A stretch of 64,000 nucleotides of DNA from Carya illinoinensis. Lineage: Eukaryota > Streptophyta > Magnoliopsida > Fagales > Juglandaceae. Position 1 is the stretch's first letter. Each line of letters opens with the position of its first letter. The DNA lies in contig NC_056752.1 in NCBI RefSeq assembly GCF_018687715.1, positions 43,560,501 through 43,624,500 on the forward strand, given 5' to 3'. Below the pieces are notes generated by a model that was not told the DNA's origin, did no database searches, and saw nothing but the letters and a program-made list of their open reading frames with translations. Below are positions 23,721-35,701 of this stretch, piece by piece. Made by a program: the position numbers and the translations under genes.

Positions 23721-23811
23721 CACAAAAGCGAGCTGCTCCTCTATCGGTCCGGTGGATTCGAGAAATTGCAAATTTGCAGTGCAAAGCAACGGGCTATATA
23801 CATATGAGGAG

Positions 23812-23820
23812 TATTTATAA
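23812..23820 (-). promoter_or_regulatory. TATA box of the SMAP1-like gene
   Basis: On the minus strand TTATAAATA lies about 95 bp before the chosen ATG. It decides between the two possible starts. Confidence 0.55.
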
Positions 23821-23916
23821 GACGCCGTCGTTTTTATTCGAACCGTCGTTGGCCTTTTCTCGAAGATTGACGGAAGTAAAGTCGCAAATTTTATATTAGG
23901 ACATTCTACTTTCTAG

Positions 23917-24095
23917 AGCCACCGTTGGGAGCTCTCGTTGGGGGCTTCCGCTCGGCTTATATTTTTTTATATTAATTTTTAATATTTTAAAAATAATAAA
24001 AAAATTTATAATAATATTAAATAAATTTTTCTTAATTATTAAAAAATAAAATTGAGAGTGATAGGTCTCAACGGGATTCTTAATTTTATTCTTTA
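23917..24095. mobile_element. Possible MITE, family D (GC-rich ends, AT-rich core), degenerate
   Basis: A GC-rich left end (GAGCCACCGTTGGGAGCTC) is followed by an AT-rich core with TTCTTAATTATTAAAAAATAAA and a weakly complementary right end. It resembles the clearer copy at 63318-63575. Confidence 0.35.
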
Positions 24096-24114
24096 TATAA
24101 AACCAAGTAATCTT

Positions 24115-24250
24115 ATATGCTATATTTTTATTTTATTTTAATAATAAAAATTATTTAATAGTGATAAATATATCACATCTTATATAATTTATTTATCACT
24201 ATTAAATAATTTTTATTATTAAAATAAAATAATAGTATAATATATAGAAT
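24115..24250. mobile_element. MITE-like palindrome with perfect 40-bp arms
   Basis: 24130-24169 and 24191-24230 are perfect reverse complements with a 21-nt loop. Outer parts are also partly complementary. It sits between the divergent SMAP1-like and membrane-protein genes. Related designs occur at about 44903-45085 and, more weakly, 37150-37400. Confidence 0.75.
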
Positions 24251-24890
24251 TTTTCAATCAAATTATGTTAACTTATAAAAAATAATATAATCATAAAATA
24301 TGTAAATGTCATATATTTTTTTAAAAATATAATAAGTATAAGATTTATATGAAAAAATAATTTTTAATAATAGATCATACTCTCTTAAATAATTCATAAG
24401 TATATCTATTATTACTCATTTATAAATTTATTTAGAATTAAAAAATTTATGGTTCTCGAGTACTAGTATTAAAAAGCAAGCACAAAAAATTTTGGGATAT
24501 TACAAAAAGGAAAATTCTATAGAATTGCACCATCATGGTAAAATCGGAATTTCATTTATCTTTGGAGGGGAAAGTTGTTTGGAAGGTGAAATTATGGACT
24601 TCTTATCTTATGGTATTTTGGGTGTTAAGATATTTACAAAATGACACAAAAATAAAACCTAGCTAAAGGGTGGTAAGATATTTAGGTGGGATTGATTATT
24701 AAACAATTAATTTTTTTAATGTGAATTTTATATTTATTTATTTATATTTATTATTTTTTAATTAAGATATTATTATTATTATTATTATATTTTTGGGTTG
24801 GGGGATGGAATATCAAGTAAATAGTGGAAACTCCAAAGAAAATGGAAATCAAAGTTGAATGGAGGAGAAGAAAGTGAAGGACGTGGCGAA

Positions 24891-26674
24891 ATGGAAGCCC
24901 ACCTTCTCACACAGCAACCCTGCTCCCTCTTCACTCGCCCTGCATCTCCTCGTCGCAATCCCAAGCTACCCGTTACCCCGAATCTATCCTCGCATTCTCG
25001 CCGCTCCTGTTCTACCAAGTACCGCCCCTGGGACTCCAACGCCGAACCCGTTCGCTCCTCCTGGAGATTCGGCTTCCAGGACGCCGAAGACGAAGAGGAT
25101 GACAAAGACCAAGCTTCTGAATTTGGCCTCGGAGGAAGCAGAACGAAGAAGAATAGTAATAGGAAGAGGAGGTGGTGGAACGACGACTATTCTTCGTCGC
25201 CGGAGATGGAGGAAGAGTCTGGTGGGATCTTCGAGGAAGCCATTGACAGCCTCTGGATTTTAAAGGTGCAATTGTTGTAGTATATATATATATATTTAAA
25301 AAATAAATAAATGATAAGCTGATTCTTGCCTTTTGTTATTTTGAGAGAATGAATGGTTGAATTTCGCGTGAGCTTTCATTTTTTGCCTTTTGTTTTGTTT
25401 TCTCCTTTTCTATGTATGTAGTAAATAGCTTCTCCTTCATTCTCTCAATGCATAAATACCCTTTTCGGGGCCGAAAGCATATATTTCTATGTGAAATTAA
25501 ATCACACATATTTATGAAGTTGCTAGTGCAGTTGATATATCCCTATAACAAGATTGGGCTGCTGAAATGCTCTAGATATAGATATAGATATATGTGTCTG
25601 TATATATGTTTGTTAAAATTCGTGTGTTTGATGTCCTGTGCAATTATTCTACGTTAGTCAATACTGCTCACAATTTGTTAAAGTAGAACATGTTTTCTAC
25701 ATTAAGGGCTTTACAAATTGGCAGAAGGAATTTGGAAACTCTTCCAATGAAGTGAAGATTTACTGAACAATGTGATATGATTATTAGGTATTAAATAGTT
25801 AACTAGTTATTCAAATTTTTTTGTGGCTTCATGAACAGTTTTTATCGATTCTGTTGAAAAACCCTGCATTTTTTCACCTACACGAGAGATCAGCTGGAAT
25901 GGTCGAGATATAGGGGATGTTTGCATTAATGGTGGCATTGATTGCCTTTGATAACACTGGCTTAGGAACACCTTAATGTCAAAAATGTTAGTTGGAAATG
26001 TCCAACTCAGACGTGCACTGTACAATGGTATTTTCTGAGAAATATTTTTTTCTTTGAGACAGTAGTCTTTAGCAGTTCGTTTCTGCATCAGAAATGACTT
26101 TTTTCAAGGTCTAAAACCTCCAAACACATTTACTTTTTTGTCAGCGCAGGTATTCAGTTCCTATGGTTGGGCTCTCCCCTTCATTATTGCGTCTTTGCTG
26201 CTATCTACAGGCCCAAAAGCTTTTCTTATGGCATTAGCACTTCCCGTTGGCCAGTCAGCTCTGTCTCTGGTGTTTGATAAGTTGTGGGGAAAAACACGAA
26301 ACAGGCCGAAACGCAAGTCCAGGATGAGGAGGAAACCACCTGCCAGCACGGCAAGTAATGTTGAAAGGGAGGCAGAAGATCAAGACGAAAGCCAGGACAC
26401 CAGACAGGGGAAGGTGGGATATCAATCATGGGTTGCTGGCAATAATGGTCCAGTCTATGATGGTGGCCGAGAGGCACCAAAGTTTGGTGGTTGGGATGAT
26501 CTAGATAGATCTCGATTCACACGAAGAGCATCTCAAGCGACTTCTAGGTCACGGAATACACCAACCGAGAGGGGAAAACTGAGTCGCAGAGAAAGAAAAA
26601 GTGACACACCTCTGCTATTGAGATTGCTGATTGCTGTTTTTCCATTTTTAGGTTCTTGGACTAAGATGCTATAG
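24891..26674 (+). CDS. Predicted plastid membrane protein of unknown function (At4g13530-like by position)
   Basis: Two exons, 24891-25265 and 26150-26674, joined in phase at a GT-AG intron, give 299 aa. The N terminus ([20 protein letters not shown]) is rich in Ser, Arg and Pro and looks like a transit peptide. A Trp/Asp-rich acidic stretch follows, then a hydrophobic region at about 128-170 ([32 protein letters not shown]). A basic and glycine-rich hydrophilic part comes next, and a second hydrophobic segment ([14 protein letters not shown]) stands at the C terminus. I know no catalytic motif in it. Its place beside SMAP1 and the HIL1-like gene suggests the Arabidopsis neighbour annotated only as a transmembrane protein. 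An overlapping out-of-frame ATG at 24859 makes the true start less sure. Confidence 0.75.
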
Positions 26675-27962
26675 TGAGTACTGATTCCCTGCCAAGGAAG
26701 CTCAAACTTGGAGCGTGGATTTGATTGGTCTTGCCCTTCTTACTTGACCACATCTGCTTCCAAGTTGAATCGGGTTAAGCCAAGGAGGAGGACGCAAAAT
26801 CATAGGATTTAATTGGCATGCTTGAGATCCTAATGATGGTTTATAACATGCTCGACCCAATTTCTTTGTTCGTCTGAAATGACGAGGCTTTCCCAAATAG
26901 AGGTTTTTTTATATTTTTGTTTCATTTCCCATGTCATTGTGTATAGTCCAAAATCGACAGTAGAATAAAGGATTAGAGCTGCTTAGAAGCACTTGATATA
27001 TTGTGAGGGTTTTTTTACACTCTCTCTCTCTCTCTCAGAATTAAATCCAGCGTTATTAGAAATTTCCTTTAACAGAGAGTTCCTTTTACAGCATACAATC
27101 TCAGCTACTTCATGTTCACCTGCAATGTCTCCCCATCGGAACGTCTTTCACCTTTTACTTTTTTTATTTTCTTTTTTTGGTGGTGCAGAAGCTATTTGTA
27201 ATAGGAGTATGCAACAAATACACCGTTTAAATAATTGCTTATGTATATTATGTTAGGTTTATATTTGCTGCCTTGGACTGCAACTTTACTCAAGGCAATT
27301 CAGACTCCATCGCCATGCCGCCTCCTTCAAAATCCACCCAAAAAATAAAAATTGAAGTTCAATCACCGAATCATGTACTTGTAGCATCATGCCAAGAATG
27401 AGCTTGCGTTACATGGCAATCATTAGGTATGAAGGTATGAATATGTTAGATGACTGTGACTCCATCGATGAAATAGCATCTCTCTCCAAAAAAGCATATT
27501 TTTTCTAATCGCATAAGAAAAATATTTTGTTGCGATTGATTAAGATATTGAGAAATTATCCATACATAAAATCATAACTATTGACAATCTTTTCGATGTA
27601 AAAAGAGAATCTTTTGTTACAATCGAAGGAAAAACAATTTACTTAATAGTGACCGATTCCATAAAAAAGAAAATGGAGGCATGTGAGTTTCTAGAGGTAA
27701 GTAGTCATGGGAATAGACATTCTCATTTCTCATTTCTCATTGTTTTCCTTTGATGACATAAAGATGACTCAAATTAAAGAATGATTTTCCCTTGTTATTT
27801 TTTCTTTTTTATTCTTTTTTGCATCTCCTGTTCAAAGCGGATGTTTCAATGTGAATTTACACTTGATAATTGAATGAACCCCCCAAAACCATGTTAAGAC
27901 TACATTTCAAATTAAGAAATTCTGTTTTTCCTCGAAGCAATGTTAATATCCACTATTTTCTG
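26675..27962. other. Intergenic between two convergent genes
   Basis: It holds the 3' flanks of the membrane-protein gene (+) and the CtpA-like gene (-). A (CT)n run lies near 27019-27037. A 43-codon ORF at 27126-27257 starts with a signal-peptide-like stretch but has no further support. Confidence 0.5.
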
Positions 27963-30455
27963 TCATCTCGCAAATAGCTGGGTTCTGTTAACATAGCAAG
28001 CAGTTGCAGGGTCCTGGAGGCAGCTACAAAAACCCTCCACGTCATTGGGAAATGATGTGGGTAAAGGATGGTCAGGAATTACGCCAACCTGTATAGAGAC
28101 AAGGTGAAGGAACAGTAGATAATATATATAACATACACACACGCGAGAGAGAGAGAGAGAGAGAGAGAGACCTTATCAATATCCGTGTGAGCAGGTGTCT
28201 CATAACGAGCAACTGTAACAGCCAAGCCAGACCCATCAGATAGCTGGAAAACCGACTGGATCTTGCTGCAGATCGAGACAGGCAGCTCATGTCAGGAATG
28301 TGTATTCTACATCATGAATTGTGTCTCAAGTAAAAACCATTACCCTTTCCCATATGTGGGTTCTCCAAACAACACAGCCCGTTTATTGTCTTTCAATGCA
28401 CCAGCTAAAATTTCGCTTGCACTGGCAGTTCCTTTGTTCACCTAATGGAAGCTCCATAATGGGCATTGTCAGCAATTTTTCTTACATCCTTAAAGAATGA
28501 AGTTCCACTCCATATGCCCAAACACACAAACAATAACGAGGGAAATTGGGCATGGACTAGAACAAATCCAGATATTAACTCCACTCATGAAAACGTATAA
28601 CTAAATTTTTTTTTAACTAGCATGTTATGGAAACCAATTGTTGGATGGGTTCGATCTAAGATAAGACACAATACACCAGAAGTTAAAACAAAACAAAAAA
28701 ACCAAAACAAAAGAATGATGAATAATTCGACTGTACATGGATATTGAGACAAACAACCCAAATGTGCAATAGTCGGTACCATGACTGTAATTCCACAAAT
28801 ATAATGGTATATGCAGACATTTGTCCATATATTCCTCCGATATGTGGGATTATCATGACATAAGTTTATTGCAGAAGCCAGAATATACGAAAGTATACCA
28901 GCACAGCTAGGGGCTCTGAAGCTGCTATTGCACTGCTTCCATCTGTGTCATATATATCTCGAACACCGCGATTATCACAAATATACACAATCACACCTTT
29001 GTCCAACCTGAATGGTAGTGGCTAATATGAGAACTTGTACTGCATAAATTAGATCAGATAACATGAAGCAATAGCTTCATTTACCAAGGACTAAGCACCA
29101 GATAGCAGAAAGGTGCTCCTAAAGATTTAATTGCAATACAGTAATCACCCGAAGTTTGAATCCCAGGATTTTTTTTTTTTTATAAGTAGTTTGAATCCTG
29201 GAAATAAAGCATGCTATAAACTCGTATTGATGCACTGACTAGTTGCAAGAAGTCTTATGTTTTGGCCAAAAGAGAAAAATAAACATGGAACTAGTTACCA
29301 TGATTGCAGATCAACAATAACCAATAAGAACTAGATACCTGGCTACTACAGTGTGACAAAAGTATTCCAGTAAATTCACAAGCTTAAGATTGAATAGGAA
29401 GACAAAGAACCAATGTAAAATATCCTTAAGAGATACTATTGATATGATGAAACTACAGATTCTGGTATCAAAACAAAAATTGGAAAGCTACAAGATATTC
29501 GATAGAATTACCCAATTCAATTAAAATACGTAGAGAAGAAAAATCTAGAACTTGCATTATCTCCCTCAAGTCAACTGATTATTGGATTATATTAGGGTAC
29601 TGAATTTTTAATCACCTGTAACCAACCTATGGTTATGTGGGACCATTGTGGATTCCCTATGGAAACCATACATGTAGATGTCTGTGAAATGCAGTGTTGA
29701 GGAGAATACGCACGTCTTTGAGTGTATAAATTACAAGTCAACTCTTGATGTGAATACATGTGCTTGTCCAAATGAGATGCCATGTACAGCGCTTGAGACA
29801 TTACCATGAGAACATAACTTCCCAAAGCAGTAAAATCTATGCATCATGTCTATTATGAGGTGAAAACATTAGCCTTGTTTACCACAAAAAGGTGTAACAG
29901 AAAACTCAAATAAAATGAGATACATTAACTATAAGCTAGGACTCCATTAACCGTGCAGCCAAAGTTTTCGTCATTCTTGGCAAAATAATGCCAATTGACT
30001 GATATATGGCACTAGGATAGCTAAAACTAATTCAATATAAATGGAAAATGTTCGCCATTAAACATCCAGTGTAGCTTACCAAATCTTGGCAATCTCAATT
30101 CCTTCAGGGAAAAGACCACCACTGCACCAAAAAATTTAAGCTTTAAGAAAACCTGCTAAAGGGTGAAGCCAAAATTGGAGCATGTTGAAAGCTAATCACC
30201 TATTATCTCGAAGGTCCAACACAAAGGCATTAACACTATTACTCCTTAAAGAACTAACTGCTTCCTTGACAGCACCTACAATGCATGCAAGCTTTCAGGA
30301 TAAATTACAAAAAATTATACGTGAAATCCAGAAAGACAATCGAGGACATTACATGTCAAACAGGAAAATGAAGACAAAACTAAATAAATAAAAAGCGTAG
30401 CCCCATAAAATAGAGAAAAAGAAGGAAGAATGTAAAACCATGATCTTTAAATAGT

Positions 30456-30518
<63 letters not shown>

Positions 30519-33500
30519 CCCCCCCTCTCTCTCCCCCTTTCTCTACCTGAAAATCATTTACAAGAATTTTATAAATGAAAACAAAAATCATAGCTCATGT
30601 AAACAGGACGTACAAAAGGAACCTACTTAGGGCTCTCTCTCATTAAAACTATTATCTTGGCCGGTGATTTGACAGAAAATTGAATCCTAGCTTGAGAACA
30701 ATTTCAAAACCAAGAAAAATTCTCGAAAAACATATATTGATAACATGAGTGTGTTACGTGTGTAAATGAGAATTTAAGAAACGGCTCTTATGCATGAAGA
30801 TATATTTGTTCCAACTTCTCTGTAACAAGTGACTGAAGTTCAACTTTGAATGATAACAACTACTTTTACTTACCAGATGCATTTTGGTTGAATGATGTTA
30901 GTTTGATATAACCAATTCTAGGGGAGTCATTCCCTGAACCGGGTAGTTTGCATAGCCTTGACTTCACTGGATTAAGTGAAACTCTCTCTCGCCTGGCAGG
31001 TAGTAGTTGATGGATTCATAAATCATTTGTTTGTACCCAAAAAAAAAACCCTTAAAAATGTGCGTAGAAAAATGCTGATTTTGTTAAACTCAAATGACAA
31101 CTAAGCTCACTATTTAGTTGTAACTAGGTGGCCAAGAAGCAGGGAGGGTTTGGTTAAAACTTGGGTTTGATTCCAAAAGCTTTTGCCAGGCCAACAAAAT
31201 GACAACTCAGACCAACAGCATTTATGAGAACAGAAGGATGCTATAGATATCCATTTCAAGTGAATCAGCTTAATGCGGTAAAGATGATATATTATATGTC
31301 TTTAAAAATCTTCTGGGATATGCAAAGTTAATTTCCTTGCTAATAGAATTGTAAAAAGGTCTAACATAATCAATGAATTACAACTTTAAAGAGAGTTGTT
31401 TTTTTTTTTTTTTTTCTGGGGGAGGGGGGGGGAGACGGAGGGAGATGAACTTACGTCAAAGCTATGTGCTTTATTTCGGGTCCACTACGAATGGTCAGTT
31501 CCACCAAACTTCCATCAGGTCCCCTGCAATTTATTTTAAATGTTTAAGCAAACCAAAGAATAAATGAAATTTCAGTAATTGGTGAATCCTATAATCGATG
31601 AGAACTTTAGAACCAAAAAGGATAACAGGAATCACAAAGGCAGAAACTAATTCTATTTGTGTTAATTTAAGTAATCCTAATATCCAAAGTAGCAGATATG
31701 TTGAAGGATTTTAAAATGACTTTGAATTTGAACAGTTACCTGATAGGAATTATCAACCACTATGCATCTAACTAAATAGTAATAGCAGTATGCTTGAAAG
31801 TTAAAAAATAGGTCGATAATAATTATAGTAATCCAAGCACCTTATGGCCATTTATCAACACTTCCATAGTGGGCACCATGACATAAAAGTTAGGCCATCT
31901 TTTAAACTGCCCCCTGGTACATGTCAATTCACAAACCACAAGAAGGAGAAGCAAACAAACAGAAGACATACAAAAACACCTTACAATAGTGTCTTGTTTT
32001 CTCTTTTTGCACATTGCAGTATGTCATAACCAAAGAATGGGACTTCAGATAATAAGTTGCAGAACCATGGTATTGCATTCCTTTAATACAGCCTATGTTA
32101 TTTATCCAAAAAGGAAGGACAGTTTTTACAGGTTTAGAGGCTGGAAGTGTAAGAAACTCACTGCAACCGCTCTGCAGCATCATATATGCCCATGGTTTCT
32201 GTACTTGTATCATCAATTGCCAGAATCAAGTCTCCAGCCAAAACACCAGCCCTATTTGCAGGACCTCCTGGAGCAGCTGAAATAACAACAAGCCCAGCAG
32301 CTGATCCATCAAAATGAGTAGGATAGCCGATCGACAGCCCAACACCTGTAAGAGCACCTTGAGTTCCAGACTGCCTTCAAAGAAGATATCACATATTTCA
32401 GGGAGAATTAGAATATGTACGTAAAACCCTCTGAAGTAGACTATCCTATATCTAAATTTTGAATATACGAGTTTCCGTCATTCAGGCCAAAAATGCAATG
32501 TCCCAAGATGGCATGAAGAAAAAAGCATCATACCCGCAAACTCTTGAACTTTTCAGGCTCCAGAAACCGGGTAAAAGGATCATCCAGTGTGGCAAGCATC
32601 TTCCTTATTGCCATATCTGAATGTAAATACGCCATTAGGATTTTGAGAGACAGTACATCAAGAATACAGAAATTACATTCTTTTAGCTAATGTCAATTAA
32701 ATGATAGAACATGATTAGACGGTACCCACACTGAAATGTGTGCTCAGATATGGTTTGTGACAAAACTGTCAACCTCATTGTAAACATGTATATGATATCA
32801 ATCAAATCTTTTCAAGGGAATTATGTCTTTTCTCCATTTAACACAATCATATACTGCAATTAGAACTAAAAATTGAATTCAACATTCACAATGCCTAAAG
32901 GTAAGGTATAAGAAGGGCAAAATTGCTGTTTGTTCTACTTTCCTTTCTGGGATCAAGCAATCTGGTAAAGTAGTAGGAGGATATGAATTTTCAAGGCCAA
33001 ACTTCAGGCCACGGTGAGATCTTTCCTCATGCATGCATCAGGAGACTGAAAAATATCACTACATACATTTAATAGATATAGAAGTTATTTGGGCAATGCC
33101 TATTCTTATTAATACAATCATTTACTTATAAATAAAAAATTTAAAAAAAAGAAAAAGATATAGAAGTCACTGGATCGATGTTAATCACAAAAGATACTGA
33201 TGCCATCAAATTCAAATAGGGACCAGGCCCTTTCCAACAACATATTTCTTTTATATGTCAAGACAATATGTATGTTAGCACAACAGAGAGAATTCACTGC
33301 ATGTCTATTACCTAAGTTATTGACAACTTAATAATAATTAACAACCATCTTGATTATTGAATTGGTGTAACGGTAACTCATCTGATCAGATAAGCCCCTA
33401 GACTCACATTTACTCCAAAAGCTAAACTTAAACACAATGAACACAATGATTGGCTAAGTAGTTGAGTAACTTATAAATAACAAAACATATTTATCCATGA

Positions 33501-35701
33501 ACAAAAAAGCTCCCAATTTTGAAATGCCTGCGTTTTGGGCAAATGAAATAGCTTTGGCAATATTGTAATAGGAACCAGAGAATAGGGTATTTGAAGTGGG
33601 AGCAACCGACAGAAGTCCTGAGCAAATAGCTTTTGTGGCTAAGCCTGTACACCAACCAGTAGAAAGGAAATAAAAGTATTTTGTTAACACAGATTTATCC
33701 TTGTGGAACTATTGCTGACCCAGGTTACCACGTAATACTAGGCTTTTATTAGTCAGCTCTCATGCCTTTCTCACATGTAATATTTGCATGATCAACTTAG
33801 TCCAAATATTAACCAGGAAAACCCATTTGAAATTTATTTTGCAAAATACAAATAAGCAAATTTCACCATGGCTCCAAGATACATTCTAAGATTAGTTTAC
33901 TATGAAAAATGCGGCAAACCACCACAGTTAAATTATTATAAGATTGCTATCCATACATGTCTGTTCTCGTGTATTCATGGGTTCATTGCGAAGTGCATCT
34001 TCTCTATATCGAAACCAACTTTGTCCATTAAAGGATTTGTCAACATATGCACGGTCAATTGTTCTCCATGCCTCCAAGAAAAGGAGATTCTCTTCAGTGA
34101 GGGCCCCTGCACAGTGAAAATAAGTATTACGATGAAATATAAAGTAACAGACTGAATCCTTGAATATTTTGTAAACTACCAGTAAAAAAATATGTAACAA
34201 GAGATCAAACTTACAGGATGGACTCTTGCTTACAGATACAGAAACTGACATCACCAGCATCACTCCAATGACTAAAGGAACAAAAAGAACAGAAGATTGC
34301 TGTCTAATTTTTTCTGAAAAGTTCATCACTTTATGAACACTGCCAGAGTATTTCTTCAATTTGAGAAGGCATCCATCACTTACGGACAACAAAGCACACT
34401 TTGAAGATAAATTTTTGTTGAGCCTCCATATTGACTGACGAATGAAATTATGTTTAGAGGCTCCATCAGTATGTCCACAATTTCTTGGCATGTTACCAGT
34501 ATTTGTCCTTCTAAACATTATGGGGCTCCGCAAAGAAGCTTCTGCATTCCTTGTTGGAAAATATTTCCATGGAAGCACCTGGAAAGAGTCCAACTGGATG
34601 TAATGTATAATGGCTTCTTTGCTAAAATTAAAAAAGTTTGCTTGCACACGTTTGTGCAGCGGAGTTTCTAAGACCTTTTACCAACTTATATTATAAGGCA
34701 ATTAGAATATGCAACCACCTGCCTCAATGGATTTACTTAATCCAAAAACAAAAATTGCATGAAGTAATATGCTTTACATTAGTTCCTGGGGTTGTGTACA
34801 CTACGAGAAGAAGAAATTGATTAGGCCCATCCACCTGCAGTTTTGGTCGAAATGCATTCCACTCTTAAACATTGACGCATGCTTGTTTCTTAACATATTA
34901 TCGGTAGTTTACACACGTGAACAATGGGCCCTGAACTCAAAAGCTCAGTCCCCTTTATGCGGGGAAGATTTGCCTTCCAAGGTTGAGATCATTGTCATCA
35001 AAAGCCCAAATCTTCGCAAAAAAAAGTAGCCAGTACTACAATTGGCCTAACGGTCATCAATAAAACTGTAGTTTCATGCTAGTTCTACTCCCTTCTCCAG
35101 GCTTTAAGCTATAGCTAATGTCACCAGATACCATTAGCCAAAGTGCCAAACACATATTGCAGCAACCGAGAAGAAAAGTGTGGAGAGGACCATTCTTTAT
35201 AATGGAGGCTTGCTGATAATGTACCCACATTCAAGATAAATAGACATTTGGATCAGACTTACACAACCAACTATTCGGACTTTAAGAACATTCATTCGGA
35301 AACTCACAGCGTTTGGATTGTTCTTAATAAACTGTAGGATAGGAAGTTTCAAAATTCTTTAGATTTAATCAAATTGGACCTAATTCAAGCTGAAACCAAC
35401 TTCAACTAAGCCAGGCTTGAAATTCATAAGACTCAGCCCATAAACGAAGGCAAAGGTTGCGTACACGATACATTAGCACTCCCCTACCCACATAAAGAAC
35501 GCACTTCTCCAAAATCCTAGAAACAAATTAAAGCAATGAAGTCCGTTCTTTTTGCCTCCCTGTCGACAGTGAAACTAAGATCGAGGGATAGTGGTAGGGA
35601 GTGAGTACCTGAAGAGTGGTGGCCTTGGCGGTGCAAATATTTATCTTGCTGAAAGGACGAGGGGATAAAGAAGCAGCGGAAGAGGTAGCGAGCACCTCCA
35701 T
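27963..35701 (-). CDS. CTPA: Carboxyl-terminal processing peptidase, chloroplast (CtpA / D1-processing protease family, S41)
   Basis: CDS in 13 minus-strand exons: 35609-35701, 34215-34578, 33957-34106, 32534-32616, 32162-32370, 31455-31523, 30874-30992, 30200-30275, 30080-30121, 28899-29007, 28344-28441, 28172-28265, 27963-28088. It is 1632 nt, 543 aa, all junctions GT-AG. Exons 1-2 give a transit peptide plus a hydrophobic lumen-type segment ([14 protein letters not shown]). The mature protein starts near [14 protein letters not shown] (153 on). The PDZ region is about 231-300 ([24 protein letters not shown]). The catalytic dyad is Ser445 in GTASASE and Lys470 in EPTYGKG, 25 apart as in D1 protease. 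The C terminus has [10 protein letters not shown] and IPDHPLP. The family trims the D1 precursor in the thylakoid lumen; which paralogue this is I cannot say. Intron 7 and intron 12 hold CT microsatellites. Confidence 0.93.
28145..28170. repeat. (GA)13 microsatellite touching a splice donor
   Basis: On the gene strand the run is (TC)n and starts inside the 5' splice site of CtpA intron 12 (AAG|GTCTCTCTC). Confidence 0.9.
30459..30516. repeat. (CT)29 microsatellite in CtpA intron 7
   Basis: About 58 bp of uninterrupted CT, followed by a C10-11 run and further CT. It should be highly polymorphic. Confidence 0.95.
31125..31185 (+). mobile_element. Possible SINE head in CtpA intron 6/7 region
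   Basis: GTGGCCAAGAAGCAGG resembles a Pol III A box, and GGTTTGATTCC about 35 nt further resembles a B box. No poly(A) tail or target duplication was found. The piece lies between exons 6 and 7. Confidence 0.25.
33096..33160 (+). mobile_element. Very short LINE 3' tail in CtpA intron 3
   Basis: The stretch GGGCAATGCCTATTC, then TTAATACAATCATTTACTTA and an A-rich end, matches the 3' end of the LINE at 59761-60846. Only about 60 bp were inserted or kept. Confidence 0.5.

Noticed and set aside
24859..25263. The 134-codon frame from ATG 24859 as the main product of the gene
   Set aside because: Only the frame starting at 24891 joins in phase to the hydrophobic second exon. The other ends in a stop at the exon border.
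33928..34647. 239-codon minus-strand ORF taken as one piece
   Set aside because: It reads through an intron. Exons 2 and 3 of the CtpA-like gene are joined by 34107-34214, and splicing restores the conserved SWALTEEN junction.
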